Shown here in pieces: positions 48,267 through 56,611 of a DNA stretch of 64,000 nt. The notes beneath the pieces are model-generated. The model did no database searches and was not told where the DNA came from. It saw only the letters and a program-made list of their open reading frames with translations. Source of the DNA: Halobaculum marinum (GTDB taxonomy: Archaea > Halobacteriota > Halobacteria > Halobacteriales > Haloferacaceae); NCBI RefSeq assembly GCF_029338555.1, contig NZ_CP119990.1:124001-188000 (forward strand), in the 5' to 3' direction. Numbering within the stretch: position 1 is the stretch's first letter; every line of letters begins with the position of its first letter. Position numbers and translations under genes: made by a program.

Positions 48267-49066
48267 GTGGTGGTCGAGGGTGAGTGAGGACGGACCAGCC
48301 GCAACCCGCGTTTGACGGTGTTGATGGCGTGGTCCTTCGTTCGTTCGAGTAGCAGTTCGGGCATCGAGTCGGCCCACCGCTCGGGGTGGACGAGGAGACA
48401 GCCGCGGTCGAAGGCGCCCGCTCGCAGCAACGCCGCGAGTTCGGCGGTCGTGTCAGCGGAGACGGTCTTCTCGCTGTCGCCGACGGTGTAGTCTTTGATC
48501 TTCAGGGCGCCGTCGCGCCAGGTGCGCCCGGTGTCGGAGAAGTACGTCACGTCGACGAAGTCCATCGACAGGTACGCCTCGCCGAGGAGGTCGTACTCCG
48601 CGAAGTCGACGGCGTCGTCGCCGCCCCACATGTCGCGGTTGTCGTGGGGCGACAGGGGGTTGCCGTGCATACAGATTGTCTGCACGTCGCAGTAGCGGCG
48701 GAACATGCCGAGGTTGCGGGCGAACCGCTCGTGGGCCTCGGTCACGTCGCCGTCGGCGCGGACGAAGTCCTCGTAGTGGTAGCCGACCTCGTGGCCGAGC
48801 GACTCCAGCGAGGCCACGAACGCGGGGTCGAACGTCGACGTGCGCACGTAGTAGGTGGTCGAGACGCCGCGGTCGGCCTCGATGCGGGCCATCCGACGAG
48901 CGTTCGCGACCTTCCGGTCGACGTCGTGGCGGACGATCAGGTAGCGGTCGGGCCGCTCGTCGGGGTCGGTCGAGAGGTACTCGGCGACCGTGAGGAACGC
49001 GTAGTCGGCCTCCTCGGCGGCGTCGAGCAGGTCGACGTACGACTCGGTGGTGAACCCGTCGCCCAT
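48263..49066 (-). CDS. Polysaccharide deacetylase-like protein, paralog 2
   Basis: A 267-residue protein resembling NodB-fold deacetylases: YLIVRHDVDRKVANARRM gives the Asp-Asp site, VGYHYEDFVRADGD a metal His, and CLLVHPERW the late His. It is shorter and less standard than the copy at 44639, and similar proteins are annotated only as polysaccharide deacetylase-like. It probably acts on the same glycan intermediate. ATG 49066 overlaps the upstream stop as TGATG. Confidence 0.8.
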   Translation of the reverse strand: MGDGFTTESYVDLLDAAEEADYAFLTVAEYLSTDPDERPDRYLIVRHDVDRKVANARRMARIEADRGVSTTYYVRTSTFDPAFVASLESLGHEVGYHYEDFVRADGDVTEAHERFARNLGMFRRYCDVQTICMHGNPLSPHDNRDMWGGDDAVDFAEYDLLGEAYLSMDFVDVTYFSDTGRTWRDGALKIKDYTVGDSEKTVSADTTAELAALLRAGAFDRGCLLVHPERWADSMPELLLERTKDHAINTVKRGLRLVRPHSPSTTT

Positions 49067-50430
49067 CAGTCACCCCTCCCGACGACGTACACGTCCCGCC
49101 CGATGCGGTCCTCGTCGAGCACGTCGCGCGTGTCGATGACGACCGCAGAGCGCGGTACCGAGGCCCAGTCGAGCGCTTCGAACTCCTCGTGGTCGGTCGC
49201 GAGGATCACGGCGTCTGCGTCGATGGAGCCCACCTCGTCGGGGTGGACCCACGTCGCCGGGACGCCCTCGCAGTCGACCATCGGGTCGCTCGCGTACACG
49301 GTCGCGCCGCGTGCGTCGAGCGTCCGGCAGATGTCGATAGCGGGGCTGGCGCGCGTCTCGGCGACGCCCGCGCGGTAGGTGAGTCCGAGGACGACGACCG
49401 CCGACCCGGACAACGCCTTGCCGTGGCCGTCGAGTTTCCCCTCCAGCAGGCCGACGATGTGCCCCGGCGTCGCGTCGTTGACCTCGCGAGCCGTCGCGAG
49501 CAGCGGCGCCGGCGTCTCCAGCCAGTTGAGCACGAAGTACGGGTAGTACGGGATGCAGTGCCCGCCGACACCCGGGCCGGGGTCGTGGATGTCGCAGAAC
49601 GGCTGGGTGTTCGCGACGTGGATCGCCTCGCGGACGTCGATCTCCAGTTCCTCCGTGAACCGGGCCAACTCGTTGGCGAGAGCGATGTTGACGTCGCGGT
49701 ACAGCCCCTCGAACACCTTCACCGCCTCCGCGGTCGTCGTGTCCGAGACGGGGATGACCTCGTTGGAGGTCAGTTCCTCGTACGCGAGCGTCGCCGCGCG
49801 GGTGCTCTCGTCGTCGATGCCGCCGACCACCTTCGGGTGGCCGCCGCGCACGTCGTGGAGCGCCCGCCCGCTGGAGGTGCGCTCGGGGCAGAACGCCAAC
49901 CCGAAGTCGTCCGCGTCGAGGCCACTCTCGTAGCGCAGCAGCGGCCCGAGCACGTCGCGACAGGTCCGCGGGGGCAGCGTCGACTCAATGCACACCAGGT
50001 CGCCCGGCGAGAGGCCGCGTGCGATGTCGCGCGCAACCGACGTGACGACGGAGGTGTCCGGGTGGTCGTCCTCGGTGATCAGCGTCGGGACGATGACGAC
50101 GTGGATCCGGGCGTCTTTCGCCGCCTGCACGGAGTCGGTGGTGGCGGTGAGCGACCCTGCGTCGACGAGGTCTGCGACCGCGTCTGCGAGGCCCGGTTCG
50201 TTCTGCACGTGACAGCCGCCCTCGTTGATCGTGTCGACGACGGACTCGTCGACGTCGACGCCGGTGACGGCGCCGGTGACCTCACCCCACACCGCCGCGA
50301 TGGGGAGGCCCATCTTCCCGAGTCCGTAGACGGCGACCGGGAACTCCCCGTTCCGGAACGCCTCCCGCTGGGCAGCGGCGGGGCGGTCGCTCCCGTAGAA
50401 GGGAGCGGCCAACTCCGCACGCTCGCTCAT
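49066..50430 (-). CDS. Nucleotide-sugar 6-dehydrogenase (UDP-HexNAc dehydrogenase, WbpA/WecC-like)
   Basis: A 454-residue NAD-dependent UDP-sugar dehydrogenase. The N-terminal Rossmann motif is FPVAVYGLGKMGLPIAAVWG; FCPERTSSGRALHDV and the active-site cysteine in GPGVGGHCIPYYPYF are diagnostic; the C-terminal domain has VVVLGLTYRAGVAETRASPA. It oxidises C6 of UDP-GlcNAc or UDP-ManNAc to the uronate. Its neighbours at 50427-53172 point to UDP-GlcNAcA as product (WbpA role). It is coupled upstream by an ATGA overlap at 50427-50430. Confidence 0.93.
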   Translation of the reverse strand: MSERAELAAPFYGSDRPAAAQREAFRNGEFPVAVYGLGKMGLPIAAVWGEVTGAVTGVDVDESVVDTINEGGCHVQNEPGLADAVADLVDAGSLTATTDSVQAAKDARIHVVIVPTLITEDDHPDTSVVTSVARDIARGLSPGDLVCIESTLPPRTCRDVLGPLLRYESGLDADDFGLAFCPERTSSGRALHDVRGGHPKVVGGIDDESTRAATLAYEELTSNEVIPVSDTTTAEAVKVFEGLYRDVNIALANELARFTEELEIDVREAIHVANTQPFCDIHDPGPGVGGHCIPYYPYFVLNWLETPAPLLATAREVNDATPGHIVGLLEGKLDGHGKALSGSAVVVLGLTYRAGVAETRASPAIDICRTLDARGATVYASDPMVDCEGVPATWVHPDEVGSIDADAVILATDHEEFEALDWASVPRSAVVIDTRDVLDEDRIGRDVYVVGRGD

Positions 50431-51446
50431 CGACCCACCTCCTGGGAGATGGCGCCTGCGTCTTCGACGCGGATGATCCCCTCGATCTTTCGAGCGAGGT
50501 CGACCGCCGCGAGGCCGTCGGCTGCGGTGACCAACGGCTCGGTATCGTCACGAACGGCCTCCACGAACGACTGGAGTTCCGCCTTCAGCGGTTCGCCCGT
50601 CTCGACGAACGGCCGTTCGATGACGCTCTCCGTGCGGTGACGGACGGTGCCGTCGTCCTCGACGTACTCGGGAATCTCGCTGCGGTGGATCTCCACCGTC
50701 TGCGCCAGGTAGTCGACGACGACGTGGCACTCCCGCGCGGTGATCTCGATCTTGCGGACCTTCTGTCGGGTGATCCGGCTGGCGGTGAAGGTGGCGACGG
50801 TGCCGTCCTCGTACACGCACTGGGCGGTGGCGTAGTCGCCGTCGGCGGCGCCGGTGGCGCCAAGCATCCCGGGGCGAGCCCCGGTGATGGCGTTCACCAC
50901 GTCGAGGTCGTGGATCATGAGGTCCGAGACGACCGTCCCGTCGAGCACGCGGTCGATCGGGGGGCCGAGTCGGCGGGCGTCGATGGCGACGACGTCGATG
51001 TCCGGGAGCACCCGCATTAGCGTGCGGACCGCCGGATTGAACCGCTCGACGTGACCTATCTGCAGGGTGATCCCGGCCTCCTCGGCGCTGGCGGCGAGGT
51101 CGCGACCGACCGAGAGGTCGTCCACGAACGGCTTCTCGACGAGCGCGTGGACGCCCGCGTCGATGCACTGTTGGAGCACCGGCGCATGGGCCGAGGTCGG
51201 CACCGCGATGCTCACGGCGTCGACCGCCGCCAGCAGGTCGTCGGTGTCGTAGGCGGACGTGCCGTACTCGCGGGCGACGCGTTCGGCGGCCTCGGTGTCC
51301 ATGTCGGCGACGCCGACCAACTCGGCGTCGGCCAACTCGCGGTACACGCGGGCGTGGTTGCGACCCATGCTGCCGACGCCGACGACGCCGACGCGGATGC
51401 GTCCGTCCGCCGACGACCCGGGCCGACTCCCGTTGGAGTGGGTCAC
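50427..51446 (-). CDS. Gfo/Idh/MocA oxidoreductase (WbpB-like UDP-GlcNAcA 3-dehydrogenase)
   Basis: A 339-residue NAD-dependent enzyme. The Rossmann start is RVGVVGVGSMGRNHARVYRE; HALVEKPFVDDLSVGRDL carries the EKP motif; QIGHVERFNPAVRTLMRV and the later SDLMIHDLDVVNAITG are typical of the group that includes UDP-N-acetylglucosamine 3-dehydrogenase and WbpB. With an aminotransferase directly upstream it probably makes the 3-keto intermediate. Both ends overlap neighbouring genes by four bases. Confidence 0.9.
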   Translation of the reverse strand: MTHSNGSRPGSSADGRIRVGVVGVGSMGRNHARVYRELADAELVGVADMDTEAAERVAREYGTSAYDTDDLLAAVDAVSIAVPTSAHAPVLQQCIDAGVHALVEKPFVDDLSVGRDLAASAEEAGITLQIGHVERFNPAVRTLMRVLPDIDVVAIDARRLGPPIDRVLDGTVVSDLMIHDLDVVNAITGARPGMLGATGAADGDYATAQCVYEDGTVATFTASRITRQKVRKIEITARECHVVVDYLAQTVEIHRSEIPEYVEDDGTVRHRTESVIERPFVETGEPLKAELQSFVEAVRDDTEPLVTAADGLAAVDLARKIEGIIRVEDAGAISQEVGR

Positions 51447-52564
51447 GAGTCCACCCGCTCGCTCGCACTTGCTTCGGGGACCCGCTCGGAGCCCTCGAAC
51501 GACTCGACCGCCTCGACGATTGCCTCGAGGTCCGCCGTCGACAGCGCCGGGTGGACCGGCAGCGAGAGCACCCGGTCGGCCTCGCGCTCGGCCACCGGCA
51601 TCTCGACGTCCACGTCGGGGTACGCCGGCTGCTGGTGGATCGGCATCGGGTAGTACACCGCAGAGCCGACGCCCTGGTCCGCGAGGTGCGACTCCAAGAG
51701 GTCGCGGTGGTCCGTGCGGACGGTGTACTGGTGGTACACCGACCGGCGACCCGCGGGTTCGACGGGCGTCTCGACCGCCGAGTCGGCGAGCCGGTCGGTG
51801 AGGTACGCCGCGTTGCCGCGGCGCGCGAGGTTGTACTCGGGGAGCTTCCGGAGCTGTGCGCGACCGATAGCCGCACAGAGGCTCGTCATGCGGAAGTTGT
51901 GGCCGACGGCGCCGTGCTGGTAGCCGACGGTCCGCCCGTGGTCACAGAAGCGGGCGGCCCGCTCGGCGACCTCGGGGTCGTCGGTCGTGATCATCCCGCC
52001 CTCGCCGCAGGTCATGTTCTTCGTCGGGTAGAAGGAGAAGCAGGCGGCGTCGCCGAGCGAGCCGACCGTCTCTCCCTCGTACTCCGCGCCGTGGGCCTGG
52101 GCCGCGTCTTCGACGAGGAACACGTCGTGTTCGTCCGCGAGGTCGCGCAGTGGCGCCACGTCCGCGGGCATCCCGTAGATGTGGACCGCGAGGATTGCGG
52201 CCACGTCGTCGCGCTCGTCGAGCACCTCGGCGACCCGGTCGGGGTCGAGGTTGAGCGTCTCCGGTTCGACGTCGGCGAACACCGGTTCGGCGCCCGCGTG
52301 GACGATGGAGTTGGCGCTCGCGATGAACGAGAACGGCGTGGTGATCACCGCGTCGCCCTCACCGATGCCGAGCGCCTCGAACGCGGCATGCAGGGCCGTC
52401 GTCCCGTTGGTCGCCGCGACCGCGTGGTCGGTGCCACAGAAGCGGGCGAACTCGCGCTCGAACGCGCGGACCTCCTCGCCGTCGGCGAGTTGGCCCGACT
52501 CCATCACGCGCATGACGCCCTCGCGCTCGTCGGCCCCGATGTCGGGGTTGGCGAGGGGAATCAC
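51443..52564 (-). CDS. DegT/DnrJ/EryC1/StrS sugar aminotransferase (WbpE-like)
   Basis: A 373-residue PLP enzyme. LADGEEVRAFEREFARFCG, AVAATNGTTALHAAFEALG and the Schiff-base lysine in FSFYPTKNMTCGEGG (with AAQAHGAEY upstream) are diagnostic. It transfers an amino group, normally from glutamate, onto the 3-keto sugar made by the WbpB-like enzyme. The start is GTG 52564, overlapping the upstream stop as GTGA. It is annotated by family; the C3 assignment comes from gene context. Confidence 0.93.
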   Translation of the reverse strand: MIPLANPDIGADEREGVMRVMESGQLADGEEVRAFEREFARFCGTDHAVAATNGTTALHAAFEALGIGEGDAVITTPFSFIASANSIVHAGAEPVFADVEPETLNLDPDRVAEVLDERDDVAAILAVHIYGMPADVAPLRDLADEHDVFLVEDAAQAHGAEYEGETVGSLGDAACFSFYPTKNMTCGEGGMITTDDPEVAERAARFCDHGRTVGYQHGAVGHNFRMTSLCAAIGRAQLRKLPEYNLARRGNAAYLTDRLADSAVETPVEPAGRRSVYHQYTVRTDHRDLLESHLADQGVGSAVYYPMPIHQQPAYPDVDVEMPVAEREADRVLSLPVHPALSTADLEAIVEAVESFEGSERVPEASASERVDS

Positions 52565-53172
52565 GCGTCGTTCCCTCCCTGCAGTTCCTCGGGGAGTTCG
52601 CGGAACTCGGCGGGCGCGCCGACCGCAAGCGTCCGCGGCGGGACGTCGCGGGTGACGAGCGCGTTGGCGGCGACGAACGCCCCCTCGCCGACGGTGACGC
52701 CGGGGAGGATGGTCGCGTTCGCGCCGACGGACACGTCGTCCTCCAGCGTCGGCGCCGACAGGTCGCCGTCGGTTCGCAGCGGGTACGGGTCGTTCGTCAA
52801 CACGGCGTGGGGGCCGAGGAACACGCGGTCGCCGAGCGTCGTCCCGGTCGGGCAGTAGACGCCCGTCTGGATGCGGACGCCGTCGCCGAGCGTGCAGTCG
52901 CCGTCGAGCACCGAGTGGGTGCCGACCAGCACGTCGTCGCCGATGACCGTCCCCTCCCGGACGAGCGCGTGGTGGCCCGTGGCGAAGCGGTCGCCGATGG
53001 CAACATCCGCGTAGATGATCGTCCCCGCTCGGATCGTCGCGTCGTCGCCGATGACCGGCTCGCGCCCGTCGTCGGTCATGAGCGTCGCGCCGGGAGAGAC
53101 GTCGGTGGTCGAGGTTCCCCCGGTGGTCGAGGTCCCCCCGTCCGTCCGCGCGTGTCCGTACGCGTCCGTCAT
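52561..53172 (-). CDS. Left-handed beta-helix acyltransferase (WbpD-like N-acetyltransferase)
   Basis: A 203-residue hexapeptide-repeat protein. After a Gly/Ser/Thr-rich N-terminus, repeats such as VIGDDATIRAGTIIYADVAI, VIGDDVLVGTHSVL and ILPGVTVGEGAFVAANALVT form the trimeric beta-helix. HAVLTNDPYP holds the usual catalytic-loop region; VGAPAEFRELPEE ends the domain. It likely N-acetylates the 3-amino sugar. ATG 53172 has GAGGTGA about 10 nt upstream; ATG 53283 is a longer in-frame alternative but adds basic, low-quality sequence. First structural gene of the nine-gene operon. Confidence 0.9.
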   Translation of the reverse strand: MTDAYGHARTDGGTSTTGGTSTTDVSPGATLMTDDGREPVIGDDATIRAGTIIYADVAIGDRFATGHHALVREGTVIGDDVLVGTHSVLDGDCTLGDGVRIQTGVYCPTGTTLGDRVFLGPHAVLTNDPYPLRTDGDLSAPTLEDDVSVGANATILPGVTVGEGAFVAANALVTRDVPPRTLAVGAPAEFRELPEELQGGNDA

Positions 53173-53276
53173 TCCACGGTCACCTCGGTCGGTCCCGTCG
53201 CAGCGAAGTCGCCGTCGCACGCGGACCTGCAGGTGTTCTGTACTCCGTTCCGTTCGACTGTGCTGAGTGGAGACAT
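53169..53276 (-). CDS. Predicted 35-residue leader ORF coupled to the acetyltransferase gene
   Basis: ATG 53276 opens a 35-codon frame (MSPLSTVERNGVQNTC to TGPTEVTVE) whose TGA overlaps ATG 53172 as ATGA. It starts 58 nt after the beginning of the promoter element and ends in the ribosome site of the acetyltransferase. The layout mirrors the 17-codon ORF at 29505. It may be a real leader peptide, or an accidental frame in a 160-nt 5' leader. Confidence 0.4.
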   Translation of the reverse strand: MSPLSTVERNGVQNTCRSACDGDFAATGPTEVTVE

Positions 53277-53324
53277 GTTCCATGTTCCGCCGGTGGCGGT
53301 TGTCTCGGGATGGCCCGTTCCACC

Positions 53325-53334
53325 CATTGTTATG
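53325..53334 (-). promoter_or_regulatory. Glycan-locus promoter element CATAACAATG
   Basis: Only element seen upstream of the nine-gene operon 44639-53172. It is 162 nt from the acetyltransferase ATG and 51-58 nt from two closely spaced upstream ATGs. Confidence 0.7.
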
Positions 53335-53344
53335 AACGGGCTTG

Positions 53345-54073
53345 TCAGGAGTTAGAGGAGTTCTGACCGCACGCGGGCGGCGCCTCGCACACGACGAACA
53401 GCGCCGGGCCGAGGGTCGCCGAGAGTGGCCCAGACCGCCCCAGTAGCCGGATCCGATCGAACCCCGCCGCACGGAGGTGGCGACACTGCGTCCGGGGGTC
53501 AGTGAAGTGGACGCGCTTGGGCGAGTCCGTGCTCGGGTCGTGGCGAAACGGCGACCCGAGCGTGCCGCTGTAGCCGTTGGCGGCCCAGTACCGCGCGAGT
53601 CGACCGAGGACGGATCGAGTCGGCGGAACCGGCAGGAGCCACCGGAGGCGGTTGCGCGTCGCGAACGCGAATGTCCCGCCGGGGACGAGGACGCGAGCGA
53701 CCTCCGCGATCGCGGCCGCGCGTGCGGTGGCTGGACGTAACTCGTCGATGCCGTTGTACGAGAACAACACGGCGTCGAAGGTGTCTGCGTCGAACGGGAG
53801 CGCCGCGGCGTCTGCGACGACGAGGTCAGCGTCGACGCCCGCACGACCCGTAGCACGCATCATCGGTTCGCTCAGGTCGACCGCGACGACGTCGAACCCG
53901 CGATCAACCAGCGGGACGGTCGTTCGGCCGGCGCCACAGCCGAGGTCGAGCACGCGGCCTCCCGCCGGGAAGTGTCGGTCGACGGCATGAGCCTCACGCT
54001 CGAACAGTCCCCGCTCGCGCAAGCGCGTGTAGCGGGAGACGAACGCGTCGGAGTCGTACGAGCCTCGCGCCAT
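53345..54073 (-). CDS. Class I SAM-dependent methyltransferase
   Basis: A 242-residue methyltransferase. Motif I is RVLDLGCGAGRTTVPL (about residue 41), followed by DVVAVDLSEPMM and DADTFDAVLFSYNGIDEL (motif IV). This is the UbiE/Methyltransf_11 group. In a surface glycan locus it may O- or N-methylate a sugar, but the substrate is unproven. It starts five bases after the stop of the beta-helix lipoprotein gene and is co-transcribed with it. Confidence 0.9.
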   Translation of the reverse strand: MARGSYDSDAFVSRYTRLRERGLFEREAHAVDRHFPAGGRVLDLGCGAGRTTVPLVDRGFDVVAVDLSEPMMRATGRAGVDADLVVADAAALPFDADTFDAVLFSYNGIDELRPATARAAAIAEVARVLVPGGTFAFATRNRLRWLLPVPPTRSVLGRLARYWAANGYSGTLGSPFRHDPSTDSPKRVHFTDPRTQCRHLRAAGFDRIRLLGRSGPLSATLGPALFVVCEAPPACGQNSSNS

Positions 54074-54078
54074 CCGAG

Positions 54079-55518
54079 CTACCAGTCGCGGTCAAGATCG
54101 CTCCCGATACCGCCGGAGCCACACGACCCGTCGTCGCCCTCGGACGACTCGGCGATCCCCTCGCGTGTCGAGACGTTGCGACGACTGAGGTTGGACTCGT
54201 TCAGCACGAACGGGTACCCCGTGACGGAGACCGATGAGTCGAGGAACTCGCCCGAGACGTGGTCGGCGTGGATGCCGTCGCGGTCCGTGCCCGGCTGGTA
54301 GATACAGATGTCGCGGAAGGTGACCCCCTCGCGGTCGGACGCCTCGATGGCGGCCCCGCTCCCGGCGGTGCCGGTGATCGTGAGCGACTCACAGACGAAC
54401 GGCCCCGCCCGGCTCGCGTCGTTGGCGGCACTCTTCATCCGGATGGCGTTCACGTCTTCGGCGTCGACGCGGATGAGACAGTTGCGGACCGTCGCCGACT
54501 GCAGTTCGGAGGCGAACGTGATCGCGCCGTCGCTGGAGGTGACCTCCAGCATCTCGACGAGGCAGTCCTCCACGACGACCGACCGACCGGCTCGCAGACG
54601 GATGCCGCGCATGTTCACCCCGCCGCGGGTGCGGTCGTCACACCGGACGTGGACGCCCCGGACCACCGCGTCGTCGGCGACCTCGATCCGGACGCCGGCG
54701 ACGCCGTTGTTCTCGTACAGGCCGCCGACGACGTGGACCGACCCCTTCGGCGGGTTCGCGTACAAGCCGTTGTCGGGGAAGCGGTCGATCTCGCAGTCGA
54801 CGAACGACACGTCCCCACGGTTGTCGTCGCCGACCTCGCAGCCGGTCACCTTCGTGTCGGGGGGTGCACCGTCCGGGAGGAACAGCCGACGGACCATCCC
54901 CGAGCCCTCGGCGTCGGTCACGTCGACGCGGAACAGGTCCTGGTTCACGTCCGCCTCGCCGCGCACGGCCACGTCCTCGATGAGCAGATTGTCGGCCTTC
55001 GCGAGCAACGGCCGGCCGCCAGTGTCCTCGGCACTGAAGTCGAACGTGATGCCGGCGAAGACGGCGTTGCCAACCGGTTCGGGCCACCCGAACGACACGA
55101 TCGTGTCGTCGTTCCCCTGGGGCGGGACGATTGTCGCGTCGGCTCCGACGATACCGATCCGCTCGTCGCCGGCGAAGGAGACAGTTTCCTCGATCAGGTA
55201 CCTGCCGCTCGGAAGGTACAGTAACTCCTCCGGTCCGGCGTGTTCCGCGAGTATGTCGTCGATCGGAGATTCGCCGGTCGGGTCGGCGCCGAGGTCCGTC
55301 ACGTCGGTGACCGTGTCGAACCCCCACTCCTCGGCGAGGAGGGCAGAGGTCGACGGGGTGGGTGTGGACGACGCCTCGGTGAGCGAGTCGCCGCGTCCCG
55401 GGAGCGGAGGCCGGTCGGTCGCGGCGTCCGAGTCGGGTGGTCCGCCGCAGCCAGCGAGCCCAGCTGCGACCGAGAGAGCGGCGAGTCGCCGGAGGAGTGT
55501 CCGGCGTTCGGTGTTCAC
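54079..55518 (-). CDS. Beta-helix lipoprotein (pectate-lyase-like fold)
   Basis: A 479-residue exported protein. The N-terminus VNTERRTLLRRLAALSVAAG is a signal with arginines, ending in a lipobox LAGC (about residue 25), so it is likely lipid-anchored outside. After a Ser/Thr/Pro linker comes a right-handed beta-helix with phrases such as IGIVGADATIVPPQG, VSFVDCEIDRFPDNGLYANP and VVVEDCLVEML. Similar proteins bind or cleave acidic polysaccharide. GTG 55518 is preferred: the promoter element begins exactly 35 nt upstream. The alternative GTG at 55539 lies only 14 nt from the start of the element. Confidence 0.87.
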   Translation of the reverse strand: MNTERRTLLRRLAALSVAAGLAGCGGPPDSDAATDRPPLPGRGDSLTEASSTPTPSTSALLAEEWGFDTVTDVTDLGADPTGESPIDDILAEHAGPEELLYLPSGRYLIEETVSFAGDERIGIVGADATIVPPQGNDDTIVSFGWPEPVGNAVFAGITFDFSAEDTGGRPLLAKADNLLIEDVAVRGEADVNQDLFRVDVTDAEGSGMVRRLFLPDGAPPDTKVTGCEVGDDNRGDVSFVDCEIDRFPDNGLYANPPKGSVHVVGGLYENNGVAGVRIEVADDAVVRGVHVRCDDRTRGGVNMRGIRLRAGRSVVVEDCLVEMLEVTSSDGAITFASELQSATVRNCLIRVDAEDVNAIRMKSAANDASRAGPFVCESLTITGTAGSGAAIEASDREGVTFRDICIYQPGTDRDGIHADHVSGEFLDSSVSVTGYPFVLNESNLSRRNVSTREGIAESSEGDDGSCGSGGIGSDLDRDW

Positions 55519-55543
55519 GAGTCGGTACTGGGGCACCACGAGG

Positions 55544-55553
55544 GATTGTTATA
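55544..55553 (-). promoter_or_regulatory. Glycan-locus promoter element TATAACAATC
   Basis: Perfect core, starting 35 nt before GTG 55518. It is divergent from the element at 55714. Confidence 0.8.
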
Positions 55554-55713
55554 CGGCTCCCCCACCCCGTAAGCGGAGACTGCCACCCCACCACAGGCGC
55601 CGCCGCGGTGGCTGTCACACGCCCAGGAACACGCCGACGTTCGCTCTGCGATCGCTGCCGAAGTACGCCGAAGTTACAACTCCTCGAGTATGATTTCCCT
55701 TCGTTGGGAACTG

Positions 55714-55723
55714 AATAACAATA
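55714..55723 (+). promoter_or_regulatory. Glycan-locus promoter element AATAACAATA
   Basis: Starts 35 nt before ATG 55749 of the DUF7563 gene. Confidence 0.7.
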
Positions 55724-55748
55724 CCACTCCCCGCCCGGGTGGCACTGT

Positions 55749-55931
55749 ATGCCAGAGTGCGTGACATGCGGCAGCCACGTGACGGAGCAGTTCGCACGAG
55801 TGTTCGGAGACAACCGAAACGTTGTGCATCGCTGCATCGCGTGTTCGCGAGCGGCGGACCTCGACGAGAGCCCGGCGCCGGGCGACGGCGAGGGCAGGCG
55901 TGACCGACGCGAGTTGACGACCTGGAGCTAG
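55749..55931 (+). CDS. DUF7563 small zinc-ribbon-like protein
   Basis: A 60-residue protein with two Cys pairs: CVTCGSHV near the start and CIACSRAA about 25 residues later, expected to bind one zinc ion. The start MPECVTCGSHVTEQFARVFG matches the DUF7563 pattern I know from haloarchaea, where such proteins are very common and have no assigned function. It carries the glycan-locus promoter element at exactly -35, making it a candidate small regulator of the locus. The degenerate Mrr-like gene follows 33 bp later. Confidence 0.8.
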   Translation: MPECVTCGSHVTEQFARVFGDNRNVVHRCIACSRAADLDESPAPGDGEGRRDRRELTTWS

Positions 55932-55964
55932 CGACGTGCCAACAGATCGAGCGAGGAGCGTCGG

Positions 55965-56396
55965 ATGACCGGGGGCGGAACTGGCGACCCTGGGGGTGGC
56001 CGCTTCGACGACGCGCAGTCGGTGCGCTCGCTGTCGGCCGACCAGCTCCGCGAGGTCGTCGCGTCGACGTGGCGAGCGTCGGGCTGGCGCGTCGAGGCCG
56101 CCGACGCCGACGAAGATCTGTTCGTCGCGACCCGAGGAGAGGACGGAGAGACGCCCCGCGAGCGACGCCTCCTCCAGGTGCTCTGTGGTGGGCGCGAGCC
56201 CAGCGCGCCGACCGTCAGGCGCGCCGTCGAGTTCATGCGCCGCCACGACGCCGATGGCGCGGTCGTTGTCTCGACAGTCGGGTTCGGCTCCGGCGCCGTC
56301 GCGGTCGCCGACGCCTACGGCGTCGACCTCGTGGGACCGGCGGCACTGGCGCGCGCCGTCGACACCACCGACGAGGACGCTGCTCGCGACGACTGA
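55965..56396 (+). CDS. Mrr-like restriction-endonuclease-fold protein, catalytic site degenerate
   Basis: A 143-residue protein with the layout of Mrr_cat-type PD-(D/E)xK domains: LREVVASTWRASGWRVEA, then DEDLFVAT (Asp position), RLLQVLCGGREPSAP, and VVVSTVGFGSGAVAVADAYG. In active Mrr domains the strand reads QxK; here it is QVL, so the catalytic lysine is lost. It may bind DNA without cutting it. It probably shares a transcript with the DUF7563 gene. Confidence 0.75.
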   Translation: MTGGGTGDPGGGRFDDAQSVRSLSADQLREVVASTWRASGWRVEAADADEDLFVATRGEDGETPRERRLLQVLCGGREPSAPTVRRAVEFMRRHDADGAVVVSTVGFGSGAVAVADAYGVDLVGPAALARAVDTTDEDAARDD

Positions 56397-56611
56397 ACCC
56401 ATTTATGTAATAGCCCGTAACTATACGGTGTATCTGGTAGCTGTCAGTTGATCACCCGAGAGGATCCCAGATGCCTTGAGAGGCCCATTGCCGAGCAAAT
56501 AGTGGCGAATTTCTCCAAGAGAGATCAGTCTGTTCTCGAACAAAAATCGCTGGGACACCGGTGGAGATATATACGACGGTTTGTAAGGCGGTGGTAGTAG
56601 TTATCGTACCT

